Shown: positions 7,703 to 17,950 of the stretch, one piece after another
Layout of the letters: each line of letters opens with the position of its first letter
How positions within the stretch are numbered: the first letter of the stretch is position 1
Assembly (NCBI RefSeq): GCF_026410405.1
Contig: NZ_JAPMLN010000009.1
Location: forward strand, 1-64,000
Source of the DNA: Marinicella gelatinilytica
GTDB taxonomy: Bacteria; Pseudomonadota; Gammaproteobacteria; Xanthomonadales; Marinicellaceae
Direction of reading: 5' to 3'
DNA: 64,000 nt
Notes under the pieces: generated by a model
What the model was told of the DNA's origin: nothing
The model's database searches: none
The model's input: only the letters and a program-made list of their open reading frames with translations
Position numbers and translations under genes: made by a program

Positions 7703-7767
7703 GGTTTTCTCCAAAAATAAAATGTGCGCGTTGTTTTCAAATCAAAATTAGTCAACTTGGCCTAAAT

Positions 7768-7786
7768 TATAATGATAATCATTATT
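7768..7786. promoter_or_regulatory. Fur box
   Basis: The 19-base site TATAATGATAATCATTATT matches the classical Fur box GATAATGATAATCATTATC at 17 of 19 positions; only the two outermost bases differ. It lies in the divergent region, 66 bases upstream of the Fur-like gene and 113 bases upstream of the chosen hutU start, so it could control either or both. A Zur-type site of similar base composition is an alternative, because zinc regulators are known to control hut genes in some proteobacteria. Confidence 0.75.
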
Positions 7787-7898
7787 ATTATAAGAGGAGC
7801 TTTTTATATTCATCGGTTTACGAAGCTCGTTTGGTTTGGTGGCTAAAATGGGCCTGAATTGGTACAATTTACCCTTTCAAAACCAAGTCTTAATCGCC

Positions 7899-9578
7899 AT
7901 GACCCAAACTACTGATCCCAATAGCCAAGCACCGGTGATTCGCGCGCCGCGCGGTACCAAACTGAATGCCCAATCCTGGCTCACTGAAGCCCCATTACGG
8001 ATGTTGATGAATAACCTTGATCCGGAGGTGGCAGAGCGGCCGGAGGATTTGGTGGTGTATGGCGGTATCGGTAAAGCCGCCAGGAACTGGGATTGTTACC
8101 ATACCATTGTCAAGGCGTTAAAGGCCTTAAAATCCAATGAAACGCTGTTGGTGCAATCGGGTAAACCGGTGGGTGTCTTTACCACTCATGAAGATGCGCC
8201 AAGGGTGCTGATCGCCAATTCTAATTTGGTGCCGCATTGGGCCAACTGGGATCATTTTAATGAACTCGATAAAAAAGGCCTGATGATGTACGGGCAAATG
8301 ACCGCCGGTTCCTGGATTTATATCGGCTCCCAGGGGATTGTGCAGGGCACCTATGAAACCTTTGTGGAAATGGGTCGTCAGCATTATGGCGGTGATTTAT
8401 ACGGTCGCTGGATTTTAACCGCCGGTTTGGGTGGTATGGGCGGCGCGCAACCCCTGGCAGCAACCATGGCCGGGGCGTCTATGCTGGCCATAGAGTGTCA
8501 GGAATCACGCATTGCAAAGCGATTAGAAACCGGTTATCTGGATCAACGGGCTGATTCTTTGGATGAAGCCATGGCGATGATTAACCGGGCGGTTGCGGAT
8601 AAAAAAGCAATCTCCGTGGGCTTATTGGGCAATGCGGCTGAGATTCTGCCGCAGATGATCGCCCGGGGTATTCGCCCGGATGCGGTCACCGATCAAACCT
8701 CGGCCCATGATCCCACCAATGGCTATTTGCCCAAAGGCTGGACGGTGGACGAGTGGTTTGAAAAACGTGTAAGTGACCCGCAAGGCACCGCCAAAGCCGC
8801 CCGTGAATCCATGAAAGTGCATGTGGAAGCGATGCTCGACTTCCAAAAACAAGGCATTCCGACCTTTGACTATGGTAATAATATTCGCCAGGAAGCCTTT
8901 AATGTCGGCTGTCAAAACGCCTTTGATTTCCCGGGTTTTGTACCGGCCTATATCCGACCGTTATTTTGTCGAGGTGTCGGACCATTTCGCTGGGCAGCAT
9001 TGTCCGGTGATCCCGAGGATATTTATAAAACCGATGCCAAAGTCAAAGAACTCATTCCCGATGATCCACATTTGCACCGTTGGCTTGATATGGCACGGGC
9101 ACGCATTCAGTTTCAGGGCTTACCCTCACGAATTTGTTGGGTCGGTTTGGGGTTACGACATAAACTCGGTTTGGCTTTTAATGAGATGGTGAAATCCGGA
9201 GAATTATCGGCGCCGGTGGTGATTGGCCGTGATCATTTAGATTCAGGTTCAGTGGCCAGTCCCAACCGGGAAACCGAAGGTATGGTGGATGGTTCGGATG
9301 CGGTCTCAGACTGGCCCTTATTAAATGCCTTACTCAATACCGCCTCAGGTGCCACCTGGGTGTCACTGCATCATGGCGGCGGTGTCGGTATGGGGTATTC
9401 ACAACATTCCGGGGTGGTGATTTGTTGTGATGGCAGCGATGCCGCGGCCAAGCGCATCGAGCGGGTGTTGTGGAATGACCCGGCCACCGGCGTCATGCGT
9501 CATGCCGATGCCGGTTACGACATCGCTCAAAAATGCGCCCATGAGAATAACTTAAACTTACCGATGTTGGGAAAATAA
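7899..9578 (+). CDS. hutU: Urocanate hydratase
   Basis: About 559 residues. It converts urocanate to 4-imidazolone-5-propionate, the second step of histidine breakdown, using tightly bound NAD in the cytoplasm. Family landmarks are [51 protein letters not shown] and [14 protein letters not shown] place the start at ATG 7899 (MTQTTDPNS), because known HutU proteins begin about ten residues before IRAPRG. An upstream TTG (7836) or ATG (7848) in the same frame would add an unusual N-terminal extension. The ribosome site before 7899 is poor, while a good GAGGAG at 7794-7799 precedes no standard start codon. hutH follows after 3 bases. Confidence 0.96.
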   Translation: MTQTTDPNSQAPVIRAPRGTKLNAQSWLTEAPLRMLMNNLDPEVAERPEDLVVYGGIGKAARNWDCYHTIVKALKALKSNETLLVQSGKPVGVFTTHEDAPRVLIANSNLVPHWANWDHFNELDKKGLMMYGQMTAGSWIYIGSQGIVQGTYETFVEMGRQHYGGDLYGRWILTAGLGGMGGAQPLAATMAGASMLAIECQESRIAKRLETGYLDQRADSLDEAMAMINRAVADKKAISVGLLGNAAEILPQMIARGIRPDAVTDQTSAHDPTNGYLPKGWTVDEWFEKRVSDPQGTAKAARESMKVHVEAMLDFQKQGIPTFDYGNNIRQEAFNVGCQNAFDFPGFVPAYIRPLFCRGVGPFRWAALSGDPEDIYKTDAKVKELIPDDPHLHRWLDMARARIQFQGLPSRICWVGLGLRHKLGLAFNEMVKSGELSAPVVIGRDHLDSGSVASPNRETEGMVDGSDAVSDWPLLNALLNTASGATWVSLHHGGGVGMGYSQHSGVVICCDGSDAAAKRIERVLWNDPATGVMRHADAGYDIAQKCAHENNLNLPMLGK

Positions 9579-9581
9579 ACA

Positions 9582-11108
9582 ATGACTTATCGCTTAACGC
9601 AACAAGGCTTCGAGCTGGCAGATTTGCGCCAGATATGGCAACAACCCGCACAAATGGATGTGGATGACCGTTTATTACAAGGTGTTATTCAGTCGCGACA
9701 AACCGTGGAACAGGTGGCTGCCGGTGATGACACGGTGTATGGCGTCAACACCGGCTTTGGCCTGTTGGCAAACGTCAAAATCGAAAAAAGTGAATTAGAC
9801 ACTTTACAACGTAATCTGGTCATATCCCATGCAACCGGTGTCGGCAATCCTATCGATACAGATACCACGCGATTAATTATGGCGCTAAAAGCCATGAGTT
9901 TGGCACAAGGTGTTTCTGGGATTCATCCGAATACGCTGAAGTTATTGTTGGCCATGATTAGCCATGAAATTTATCCTTTAATTCCTGAAAAAGGTTCCGT
10001 GGGTGCTTCCGGTGATTTGGCACCACTGGCACATTTGAGTAGTGCCATGATTGGTCTCGGCCAAGTCAGTTATCAAGGTGAAATTAAGCCTGTGATGGAA
10101 GTCTTTGATTCCCTGGATTTGAGCCCGATTAAACTGGGACCTAAAGAAGGCTTGGCGTTACTCAATGGCACCCAGGTGTCCACCGGTTTGGCCTTGAAAG
10201 GTTTGTTCCAGTCTGAAAATGTTTTTCACGGCGCTATTTTAGCCGGTGCCTTGTCTATTGATGCCGCTAAAGGTTCATTGGCACCCTTTGATGAGCGCAT
10301 TCATCAGGCGCGCCGACAAAAAGGCCAAATTACCGTAGCCCGTGCCATCCGTGAATTATTGAAAAACAGTGAAATTGTGGTCTCTCACGAAGATTGTGAT
10401 CGGGTTCAGGACCCCTACAGTTTGCGTTGTCAACCGCAGGTCATGGGTGCGGTGTTAGATACCTTTGATTTTGTGGCTGAAAAATTACTGATTGAAGCCA
10501 ATGCCGCCACCGATAATCCTTTGGTGTTTGCTGAACAAGGCGATATCTTATCCGGTGGTAATTTTCACGCAGAACCGGTGGCCCTGGCCGCCGATTACCT
10601 GAGTATTGCGGTCACCGATATGGCCAATATGTCAGAGCGGCGTCTGGCGATGCTCATTGATCCGGGCTTAAGCCGTTTACCGGCGTTTTTGGTGCCCGAT
10701 TCCGGCGTTAACTCGGGCTTTATGATTGCCCATGTTACCGCTGCGGCTTTGGCATCGGAAAATAAAACCTATGCCCATCCGGCCAGTGTCGATACCATTC
10801 CGACTTCAGCTAATCAAGAAGACCATGTGTCGATGGCGACCTTTGCCGCGCGCAAGCTCGGCGATATTGCCGTGAATGGCGCCATTATTGTCGGCATTGA
10901 AATGATGGCGGCTTGCCAAAGTATCGATTTTCATCAGGATTTGCGTACCTCGGATGCTTTATACCGTGTTTATCAACGGGTGCGACGGGATGTGCCGTTT
11001 TTGGATAAAGACCGCTTAATGGCTCCGGATATTGAAAGCATGCAACAATTGGTATTGAGCGGTGAATTGAACCACGCTTTAGAGCCCTTGTGTCCGTCTT
11101 TACGCTAA
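9582..11108 (+). CDS. hutH: Histidine ammonia-lyase
   Basis: 508 residues, the normal family length. It deaminates L-histidine to urocanate. The Ala-Ser-Gly triad that cyclises to the MIO prosthetic group is at 142-144 within GSVGASGDLAPLAHLS. Other landmarks are YGVNTGFG (53-60), the EGLALLNGTQ block and the TSANQEDHVSM segment. It lies 3 bases after hutU and overlaps the downstream formylglutamate hydrolase gene by 19 bases, so the three are one operon. Confidence 0.97.
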   Translation: MTYRLTQQGFELADLRQIWQQPAQMDVDDRLLQGVIQSRQTVEQVAAGDDTVYGVNTGFGLLANVKIEKSELDTLQRNLVISHATGVGNPIDTDTTRLIMALKAMSLAQGVSGIHPNTLKLLLAMISHEIYPLIPEKGSVGASGDLAPLAHLSSAMIGLGQVSYQGEIKPVMEVFDSLDLSPIKLGPKEGLALLNGTQVSTGLALKGLFQSENVFHGAILAGALSIDAAKGSLAPFDERIHQARRQKGQITVARAIRELLKNSEIVVSHEDCDRVQDPYSLRCQPQVMGAVLDTFDFVAEKLLIEANAATDNPLVFAEQGDILSGGNFHAEPVALAADYLSIAVTDMANMSERRLAMLIDPGLSRLPAFLVPDSGVNSGFMIAHVTAAALASENKTYAHPASVDTIPTSANQEDHVSMATFAARKLGDIAVNGAIIVGIEMMAACQSIDFHQDLRTSDALYRVYQRVRRDVPFLDKDRLMAPDIESMQQLVLSGELNHALEPLCPSLR

Positions 11109-11866
11109 GCAATATCGGTGAGCCTTCACCTTTGGTGATTAGTGTGCCCCATGATGGCGGCAAGCTGGCGCCGGGCATGATCGAACGACTGCAACCCTAT
11201 GCGGTCGCTTGCCCCGATCGGGATCATTTGATTGCTGAAGTCTTTGATTTTGATGATTTGCCGCACACCCGTATTAAAGCCGAATACAGTCGTTATGTGG
11301 TGGATCTGAATCGGCCCGCGACTGGGGGTGCCTTATATCCCGGCCAATCAGAAACCGGTGTCTGCCCGGTCACCGGTTTTGATGATCGGCCGTTGTATCG
11401 CAGTGGCCTGGAACCGGATGAAAATGACATTAAACAACGTATTGAGCGTTATTGGCAGCCATATCATGATGAATTATCGCGTTTGATTGATAAGGCCAAA
11501 AACCGTTTTGGATATTGTCTGCTGATTGATGCCCACAGCATTGATGATGTGGTACCACGATTTTTCGAAGGTGTTTTACCAAACATCAATGTCGGCACCT
11601 TTGCGGGTCAAAGCTGCGACCCTAAATACCAAAAAATAGTCACCGATGCTTTACAGCAACAAGACCACTATTCCTGGGTTATTAATGACCGTTTTAAAGG
11701 CGGTTACATCACTCGCCATTACGGCCAACCTCACAACAATGTTCACGCCATCCAGTTAGAACACGGTAAATCCATATATGCCCGAGACTTTAAAAACGTC
11801 TCAAATGGCGCGGATGGTTTACGCCGGTTTTGGAACACTGTGTTAACCCAATTGCTTAGTTTGTAA
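11090..11866 (+). CDS. hutG: N-formylglutamate amidohydrolase
   Basis: 258 residues, starting at a GTG that overlaps the end of hutH. It matches the N-formylglutamate amidohydrolase (FGase) family: PLVISVPHDGG near the N-terminus, ACPDRDHLIAEVFD, SRYVVDLNRP, LLIDAHSI, and AIQLEHGKSIY near the C-terminus. His and Asp/Glu in these blocks are the expected metal ligands. It releases formate from N-formyl-glutamate, the last step of the five-step histidine pathway that runs through formiminoglutamate deiminase (HutF). Neither hutI nor hutF is in this window. Confidence 0.9.
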   Translation: MSVFTLSNIGEPSPLVISVPHDGGKLAPGMIERLQPYAVACPDRDHLIAEVFDFDDLPHTRIKAEYSRYVVDLNRPATGGALYPGQSETGVCPVTGFDDRPLYRSGLEPDENDIKQRIERYWQPYHDELSRLIDKAKNRFGYCLLIDAHSIDDVVPRFFEGVLPNINVGTFAGQSCDPKYQKIVTDALQQQDHYSWVINDRFKGGYITRHYGQPHNNVHAIQLEHGKSIYARDFKNVSNGADGLRRFWNTVLTQLLSL

Positions 11867-11956
11867 CTGGTTTTTTGTTTGGTTTGCATTCCTTTTAGGT
11901 GTTTCTTTTAAGGTTTTATCATTGGCATAATTGATTCCGCTGTCCCGCCTTTGATT

Positions 11957-11965
11957 TGTTATAAT
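11957..11965 (+). promoter_or_regulatory. Extended -10 promoter of icd
   Basis: TGTTATAAT is a perfect extended -10 element (TGnTATAAT) about 100 bases upstream of the icd start. No good -35 is present at 17 bases, as expected for an extended -10 promoter. The site sits in a 197-base gap that holds no gene. Confidence 0.5.
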
Positions 11966-12063
11966 TACGGCTTTTATTTTCATCGCTTTTCGGCGATTAA
12001 ATTTACCATGAGGCTTTTGTATCATCATGAATTTACAAAAGTCTTAATCTTTAAGGAGCTGTT

Positions 12064-14295
12064 ATGACCAAGCCGACCATTGTCTATACCATTACTGATG
12101 AAGCCCCCGCTTTAGCCACCTATTCTTTTCTGCCGATTGTGCAAAGTTTTGGCGCGCAAGCCGGTGTTCATTTCACCACTCAGGATATTTCCCTGGCTGC
12201 CCGTATCCTGGCGCAATTTCCGGAGCGCTTAACAGATAAGCAAAAGCGCAACGATGCTTTAGCAGAACTCGGTGAACTGGCTAAAAAACCCGAGGCCAAT
12301 ATCATTAAGTTACCTAATATTTCTGCCTCTGTTCCGCAGTTACATGCCGCCATTAAAGAATTGCAAAAAGCCGGTTACGATATTCCTGATTATCACAGTG
12401 ACCCTGAAAACAAAGAACAAGAACAAGCCAAAGCAGCTTACAGCAAAGTGTTGGGTTCTGCAGTCAATCCGGTGTTACGGGAAGGTAACTCAGATCGACG
12501 GGTGGCTGCAGCTGTAAAAAAATACGCACAGAATAACCCACACCGCTTGGGTGAATGGTCAAAAGACTCGAAAACCAAAGTCGCACACATGCAAAGCGGT
12601 GATTTTTACGAGACTGAACAGTCTTATGTGATGCCCAAAGACCAAACGGTTCGCATCGAATGGGTGGGTGGCAATGGTGACGTTAAGGTGTTAAAGGAAG
12701 ATCTGACGTTATTAAAGGATGAAGTATTGGATGCGTCGCGCATGAGCAAAAAAGCGCTGCGAAATTTTCTGGCTAAAGCCATTAAAGATGCCAAAGCTGC
12801 CGGTGTTTTATTTTCTGTGCACCTAAAAGCGACCATGATGAAGGTTTCTGATCCGATTATGTTTGGTCATACGGTGGAAGTGTATTACGGCAGTTTATTT
12901 GAGAAATACGGTCAGTTATTCGATGAGTTGGATGTCAATGCCAATAACGGTATTCAGGCGGTGTATGACAAAATTGAATCACTTCCTGAAGCACAACAAA
13001 CTGAAATCAAAAATGCCATCGCTGCCTGCTATCAGGACAACCCATCGCTGGCCATGGTTGATTCAGATAAAGGCATTACCAATTTGCACGTTCCTAACAA
13101 TGTCATTATCGATGCCTCGATGCCGGCGGCCATTAAAACCTCCGGCAAAATGTGGAATGCCGATGGCAAACTACAAGACACCCATGCGGTTATTCCCGAT
13201 CGCTCGTATGCCGGTATTTACCAGGAAATTATTGATTTTTGCCGTGAAAATGGTGCCTTTGATGTCACCACCATGGGTAATGTCAGTAACGTTGGCTTAA
13301 TGGCGAAAAAAGCCGAAGAATACGGCTCTCATGATAAAACCTTTGAGGTTGAAGCTGATGGTCTTATTCGCATTATGTCTGATGACAATGAAGTGTTATT
13401 ACAGCATGAGGTGGCGCAGGGTGATATCTGGCGTGCCTGTCAGACCAAGGACGTGGCCATTAAAGACTGGGTAAAATTGGCCGTCAGTCGTGCCCGGAAT
13501 ACCGGTCAGCCGGCGATTTTCTGGCTCGATGAAAACCGCGCCCATGACCGCAACCTGATTGAAAAAGTGAACGCTTATTTACCTGAACACGATACTGACG
13601 GATTAGAGATTAAAATCATGAACCCGAAAGCTGCCATGCGTTACACCTGTGAGCGGGTCAGTGCCGGCAAAGACACCATTTCTGTAACCGGTAATGTATT
13701 GCGTGATTATCTCACCGATTTGTTCCCGATTTTAGAGTTGGGTACCAGTGCCAAAATGCTGTCCATCGTGCCTTTACTGGCCGGTGGCGGTTTGTTTGAA
13801 ACCGGTGCCGGTGGCTCTGCACCGAAACATGTACAACAATTTATTGAAGAAGGTCATTTACGTTGGGATTCCCTGGGTGAGTTTTTGGCGTTGGCGGTTT
13901 CTTTAGAAGCGGCTGCCGAAAAAACCGGTAACGAAGACGCACAAGTACTCGCCGATGCATTGCATAAAGCCAACGAGGAATACTTATTAACCAATAAATC
14001 ACCTTCTCGCAAAGTCAATGAATTGGATAACCGCGGTAGTCACTTTTATCTGGCTAAATATTGGGCGGAAGCCTTGTCAGAGCAAAACGACAGCAAAAAA
14101 CTCAAAGACACCTTCAAACCTGTGGCTGAAAAATTAAATGCTCAGGAACAGACCATTTTACAGCAACTGGTTGACGCGCAAGGCAAAGCTGTAGATTTAG
14201 GTGGTTACTTTGAGCCCAATGATGACAAAGCTGCCGCTGCCATGCGCCCCAGCGAGGCCTTAAATGAAATCATTAATGACTTAATCAAAGCTTAA
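12064..14295 (+). CDS. icd: Isocitrate dehydrogenase, NADP-dependent, monomeric type
   Basis: 743 residues, matching the roughly 740-residue monomeric IDH family and not the 420-residue dimeric type. It oxidises isocitrate to 2-oxoglutarate and CO2 in the TCA cycle, making NADPH. Recognisable family segments are the N-terminal [31 protein letters not shown], and [20 protein letters not shown] towards the C-terminus. The ribosome site AAGGAG precedes the ATG. It is a single-gene unit with its own promoter and a strong terminator 24 bases after the stop. Confidence 0.97.
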   Translation: MTKPTIVYTITDEAPALATYSFLPIVQSFGAQAGVHFTTQDISLAARILAQFPERLTDKQKRNDALAELGELAKKPEANIIKLPNISASVPQLHAAIKELQKAGYDIPDYHSDPENKEQEQAKAAYSKVLGSAVNPVLREGNSDRRVAAAVKKYAQNNPHRLGEWSKDSKTKVAHMQSGDFYETEQSYVMPKDQTVRIEWVGGNGDVKVLKEDLTLLKDEVLDASRMSKKALRNFLAKAIKDAKAAGVLFSVHLKATMMKVSDPIMFGHTVEVYYGSLFEKYGQLFDELDVNANNGIQAVYDKIESLPEAQQTEIKNAIAACYQDNPSLAMVDSDKGITNLHVPNNVIIDASMPAAIKTSGKMWNADGKLQDTHAVIPDRSYAGIYQEIIDFCRENGAFDVTTMGNVSNVGLMAKKAEEYGSHDKTFEVEADGLIRIMSDDNEVLLQHEVAQGDIWRACQTKDVAIKDWVKLAVSRARNTGQPAIFWLDENRAHDRNLIEKVNAYLPEHDTDGLEIKIMNPKAAMRYTCERVSAGKDTISVTGNVLRDYLTDLFPILELGTSAKMLSIVPLLAGGGLFETGAGGSAPKHVQQFIEEGHLRWDSLGEFLALAVSLEAAAEKTGNEDAQVLADALHKANEEYLLTNKSPSRKVNELDNRGSHFYLAKYWAEALSEQNDSKKLKDTFKPVAEKLNAQEQTILQQLVDAQGKAVDLGGYFEPNDDKAAAAMRPSEALNEIINDLIKA

Positions 14296-14319
14296 CGCAT
14301 TCATCTGTGTGATCCGACA

Positions 14320-14357
14320 AACGCCGATTGGTTTAAAGCCAATCGGCGTTTTTATTT
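14320..14357 (+). terminator. Rho-independent terminator of icd
   Basis: A 12-base perfect stem, AACGCCGATTGG (14320-14331) with CCAATCGGCGTT (14339-14350), and a 7-base loop, followed by TTTATTT. Placement 24 bases after the icd stop fits its role. Confidence 0.93.
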
Positions 14358-14456
14358 GGATGATGGAAATCAAGAAATAGAGATGTGACATGCGGTGCTT
14401 GTTGACAGCAGGAATTAACAAGCGATAATAAAAAGGTTTTATTTAATCTAAATACT

Positions 14457-16721
14457 ATGTCAAAGCGCTTTAATTTTCCTATCGTGGTGATTGATGAGGA
14501 TTTTCGTTCTGAAAATGTCTCGGGTTCAGGAATTCGTAATTTGGCGGAAGCCATTACAGAAAATGGTGTTGAGGTGGTGGGATATACCAGTTATGTCGAT
14601 CTCACTTCTTTTGCGCAACAAGCCAGTCGCGCCTCCAGTTTTATTGTCTCCATTGATGACGAGGAAATTGGCCAGGGCAGTGATGAAGAAGTTGATCAAG
14701 CCATTGAAGAAATTCGGGGATTTATTACTGCAGTTCGCCGAAGTAATCCGGATATTCCGATATTTCTGTATGGTGAAACCAAAACCAGTCAGCATATTCC
14801 CAATGATATTTTGCGGGAGTTGCACGGTTTTATTCATATGTTCGAAGACACCCCGGATTTTGTGGCGCGACATATTATTCGTGAAGCCAATAAATACCTG
14901 TCTCATGTGGCGCCACCATTTTTTAAAGCGTTGATGAATTATGCAGAAGATGGTTCCTATTCCTGGCATACGCCGGGTCATTCAGGTGGTGTGGCGTTCT
15001 TAAAAAGTCCGGTAGGACAGATGTTTCATCAGTTTTTTGGTGAAAACATGTTGCGTGCTGATGTTTGTAATGCGGTGGAAGAGTTGGGTCAACTGTTGGA
15101 TCATAATGGCCCTGTGGCCGAAAGTGAGCACAATGCCGCGCGAATTTTTAGTGCTGATCATTTGTTTTTCGTCACAAACGGCACCTCAACATCGAATAAA
15201 ATTGTCTGGAATTCAACTGTGGCCACAGGCGATATCGTGGTGGTGGACAGAAATTGTCATAAGTCCATATTGCACTCAATTATTTTGACCGGAGCGGTGC
15301 CGGTGTTCTTGATGCCCAGTAGAAACCATTACGGTATTATTGGCCCGATTACCAAACAAAAGTTTTCAGCTGAATATATTGCCAAAAAAATTGCTGCTCA
15401 TCCCTTTGCCAGCAAAGTTAAAGGACGTAAACCACGCATATTAACCTTAACGCAAAGTACCTACGATGGTGTTATTTATAACGTTGAGGAAATTAAAACC
15501 TTGTTAGGCGATACAGTTGATACCTTACATTTTGATGAAGCGTGGTTGCCCCATGCATCATTCCATAAATTTTATCAAAATATGCATGCCATCGGCGGTG
15601 ACGGTCGAACCCGCGCAGAAAATGCCACGGTTTTTTCGACCCAATCTACCCATAAATTATTGGCCGGTTTGTCACAAGCCTCGCAAATATTAGTACAAGA
15701 GTCTCAGAATTCCCATTTTGATATGCACCGTTTTAATGAAGCCTTTTTAATGCATACTTCAACCAGTCCGCAGTATTCAATCATTGCTTCATGTGATGTG
15801 GCAGCGGCCATGATGGAACAGCCAGCGGGACATGCTTTGGTCGAGGAGTCTTTGGTGGAGGCGCTAAGTTTTAGAAAAGCCATGCGCAAAGTGGATAACG
15901 AATTTGGTGACGATGATTGGTGGTTCACCGTCTGGGGTCCTGATGATTTCAGTGATGAAGAAGTACCGGTGCAAAGCGACTGGATGATTAATCCTGAAGA
16001 TGAATGGCATGGCTTTGATATTGAAGAGGCCGGCTTCAACATGCTTGACCCCATTAAAGCCACCATTGTTACCCCGGGCTTGAATATCAAAGGTCGTTTT
16101 GATGAAATGGGCATTCCGGCCAGCGTGGTGACAAAATATTTGAACGAGCATGGAATTGTGGTCGAAAAAACCGGTCTGTACTCTTTCTTTATTATGTTTA
16201 ACATTGGCATCACCAAAGGTCGTTGGAACTCCTTGGTCACGGAATTGCAGCAATTTAAAGATGATTATGATCGTAATCTTCCTCTGTGGCGAGTTATGCC
16301 GGAATTTGTTGCCAAGCACCCGGCCTATGAACGCATCGGGCTGCATGACCTCTGTCAGCAAATCCACAGCATGTATCAGCAAAATGACATCGCCAGAATC
16401 ACCAAGGACATGTATTTGTCCAACATTGAACCGGCCATGATTCCTGCTGATGCCTGGGATAAAATGGCTCATGGTCAAGTAGAGCGGGTGTCAATTGATG
16501 ATTTAGAAGGTCGCATAACAGCGATATTAATCACACCCTACCCACCGGGCATCCCATTAATGGTCCCCGGTGAGCGCTTCACACCCGAAGTCATTGGCTA
16601 CCTTAAATACATTGAACAATTCAATGCTCAATTCCCCGGCTTTGAATCCGATGTTCACGGTCTTATCAGTAAAAAAATCAACGGTAAAAAAGAATACTTT
16701 ATTGATGTAGTGGTGGAATAA
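14457..16721 (+). CDS. ldcA: Orn/Lys/Arg decarboxylase, LdcA-like
   Basis: 754 residues, a PLP-dependent fold-type I basic amino-acid decarboxylase. A Rossmann-like wing domain (about 1-140) is followed by the PLP core: YSWHTPGHSGG at about 170, NGTSTSNKIVW, DRNCHKSILHS, LHFDEAW, and the Schiff-base lysine K400 in STQSTHKLLAG. From memory the sequence tracks the Pseudomonas arginine-regulated lysine decarboxylase LdcA over its whole length, including TAILITPYPPGIPLMVPGE near the end. Lysine (to cadaverine) is the likely substrate, but arginine or ornithine cannot be excluded. A repeat element begins 20 bases after the stop. Confidence 0.88.
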   Translation: MSKRFNFPIVVIDEDFRSENVSGSGIRNLAEAITENGVEVVGYTSYVDLTSFAQQASRASSFIVSIDDEEIGQGSDEEVDQAIEEIRGFITAVRRSNPDIPIFLYGETKTSQHIPNDILRELHGFIHMFEDTPDFVARHIIREANKYLSHVAPPFFKALMNYAEDGSYSWHTPGHSGGVAFLKSPVGQMFHQFFGENMLRADVCNAVEELGQLLDHNGPVAESEHNAARIFSADHLFFVTNGTSTSNKIVWNSTVATGDIVVVDRNCHKSILHSIILTGAVPVFLMPSRNHYGIIGPITKQKFSAEYIAKKIAAHPFASKVKGRKPRILTLTQSTYDGVIYNVEEIKTLLGDTVDTLHFDEAWLPHASFHKFYQNMHAIGGDGRTRAENATVFSTQSTHKLLAGLSQASQILVQESQNSHFDMHRFNEAFLMHTSTSPQYSIIASCDVAAAMMEQPAGHALVEESLVEALSFRKAMRKVDNEFGDDDWWFTVWGPDDFSDEEVPVQSDWMINPEDEWHGFDIEEAGFNMLDPIKATIVTPGLNIKGRFDEMGIPASVVTKYLNEHGIVVEKTGLYSFFIMFNIGITKGRWNSLVTELQQFKDDYDRNLPLWRVMPEFVAKHPAYERIGLHDLCQQIHSMYQQNDIARITKDMYLSNIEPAMIPADAWDKMAHGQVERVSIDDLEGRITAILITPYPPGIPLMVPGERFTPEVIGYLKYIEQFNAQFPGFESDVHGLISKKINGKKEYFIDVVVE

Positions 16722-16741
16722 AGGTACTCTGGGCAAAAAAT

Positions 16742-16899
16742 GTAGGTTGGGCTGAGCTCCGCGAAGCCCAATATTTTCTTCATAGACTTGAGTTTTTTTA
16801 GGATAAAATTATCAAGCAGGTTTTGATTATTTTAATCCGAAAATGTAAGCTGTTATTTAAGATTTGTTGTTGGGCTTCGCGGAGATCAGCCCAACCTAC
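16742..16899. mobile_element. 158-bp non-coding element with 30-bp inverted ends
   Basis: The left end (16742-16771, GTAGGTTGGGCTGAGCTCCG then CGAAGCCCAA) and the right end (16870-16899) are inverted copies with one mismatch in 30. The middle is about 98 bases of AT-rich DNA with no frame. The GTAGGTTGGGCT..GAAGCCCAA type of end is a widespread dispersed repeat in proteobacteria. The right end abuts a truncated SnoaL-like gene, so the element probably inserted or recombined there. Confidence 0.8.
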
Positions 16900-16911
16900 T
16901 GAACCAATCTT

Positions 16912-17214
16912 GTGACAACGGATGCAGTATTTTGGACACATGGTGCCGAGCCACTCGTCGGACGGCAAGCTTTGGCAGATGCGTTCGCACCCTTTTTTGA
17001 AAATTTTTTATTTATTCAGGATTATGATTGTCATGAATTGATTGTGCGCGGTGATCGGGCCTTTGTGCGGGGCTTAGAACGTAATAAACGTATTCCGCAT
17101 GATGGCGGTGAGGCGGTTATCGTTAAACAACGGGCATTTTCAGTGCTTCACCGTTCAGCAAATGGCCAGTGGCGATTTAGCAGAGGTATGTCAAATAAGC
17201 CTGCGGAAGAGTAG
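16912..17214 (+). pseudogene. 5'-truncated SnoaL/NTF2-like gene
   Basis: About 100 codons matching the C-terminal two thirds of a SnoaL-like (nuclear transport factor 2 fold) protein: TTDAVFWTHGAEPLVGRQA, then RGDRAFVRGLERNKRI, then QRAFSVLHRSANGQWRFSRG. Complete members carry about 30 more N-terminal residues (helix plus ..DxxALxxLV). Here the homology-like segment NLVTTDAVF starts just after an in-frame TGA at 16900-16902, exactly where the inverted-repeat element ends. The GTG at 16912 has no ribosome site. I read it as a gene cut off by the element; a short expressed protein is not excluded. Confidence 0.65.
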
Positions 17215-17367
17215 AAAGAAGGCCAAGGTTTATATGAGTATGCTTACATTTATTGGTCCTTTCCTATCAAAAATTTGACATGGGGATAGAAAATTCCTGA
17301 CCACATTTTCCTACACGATTGGAAATTGTGATTATAATGGATACATGTCCTGAATTAATTTTACTGA

Positions 17368-17847
17368 ATGAAGCCTGTCAAGAAAATAACAAATGAGAGC
17401 AACACCTTGTTAATGGTGGCTTATTTTCTGATTCTGTTTTTTCTTTACGAATGGATGGTTATGTATACCGTTATGATTAATGGTTGCCTACCAATGGAGT
17501 ATAACTGGCTTTCTGAAAACAAAGCAGGGTTTAGTCTGTTTTCGGTTTTTATTGTTGTTTTTGTCTTGTTTGCAGGCTGGATGTTGGGGGAAATTATTGC
17601 TTCGCATATTGGCAATTATCGGGATAAATGGTTTTGTACGGGTATTGGTCTGTTTGTGGTTTTTCTGGTGATGGCCGTTTTAGGCACATTTCGAATACAT
17701 TGGGAAGCGTATGAAGTTTTATGGGGTGAACGAGGACCCTTTGAATTCTCCATTCAATTGAATGATAGACAAGCTTGGCCGCCAGATTACAGTTTCGATC
17801 ATACTTCAATGAATAAAGGTTACTGTCCAGAGTCAAATTCAAAATAG
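17368..17847 (+). CDS. Hypothetical membrane protein
   Basis: 159 residues with three predicted membrane spans at about 13-35, 53-78 and 86-107, then a 50-residue polar tail with Cys near the end (NKGYCPES). The cytoplasmic N-terminus is basic (MKPVKKI). No family recognised. It stands alone between two repeat-rich stretches; the gap upstream contains one ATTTTCCTACA motif at 17305-17315. It has no obvious Shine-Dalgarno. The composition resembles the neighbouring genes, so it is probably real, though without a functional clue. Confidence 0.6.
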   Translation: MKPVKKITNESNTLLMVAYFLILFFLYEWMVMYTVMINGCLPMEYNWLSENKAGFSLFSVFIVVFVLFAGWMLGEIIASHIGNYRDKWFCTGIGLFVVFLVMAVLGTFRIHWEAYEVLWGERGPFEFSIQLNDRQAWPPDYSFDHTSMNKGYCPESNSK

Positions 17848-17860
17848 ATTTCAATGTACT

Positions 17861-17885
17861 AACCTGAGGTGCATTTGGAAGAAAT
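17861..17885 (+). repeat. Solo end related to the MITE at 660-857
   Basis: AACCTGAGGTGCATTTGGAA then GAAAT matches the left end of the 660-857 element (AACCCGTGGTGCATTTGGAG then TAAAT) at about 20 of 25 positions. No inverted partner was found before 18195, so it is a fragment or a decayed copy. Confidence 0.5.
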
Positions 17886-17950
17886 CCTAACAAATGTTGT
17901 CATATCGGCTACGTCCGTTGCAACTAATGTAGCAGACCTACTTCCGTGTA

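Noticed and set aside
14526-16478. Long antisense frames (about 150, 180 and 200 codons) inside the decarboxylase gene
   Set aside because: They lie wholly within a strongly conserved gene on the other strand, have no ribosome sites or known motifs, and read as low-quality translations.
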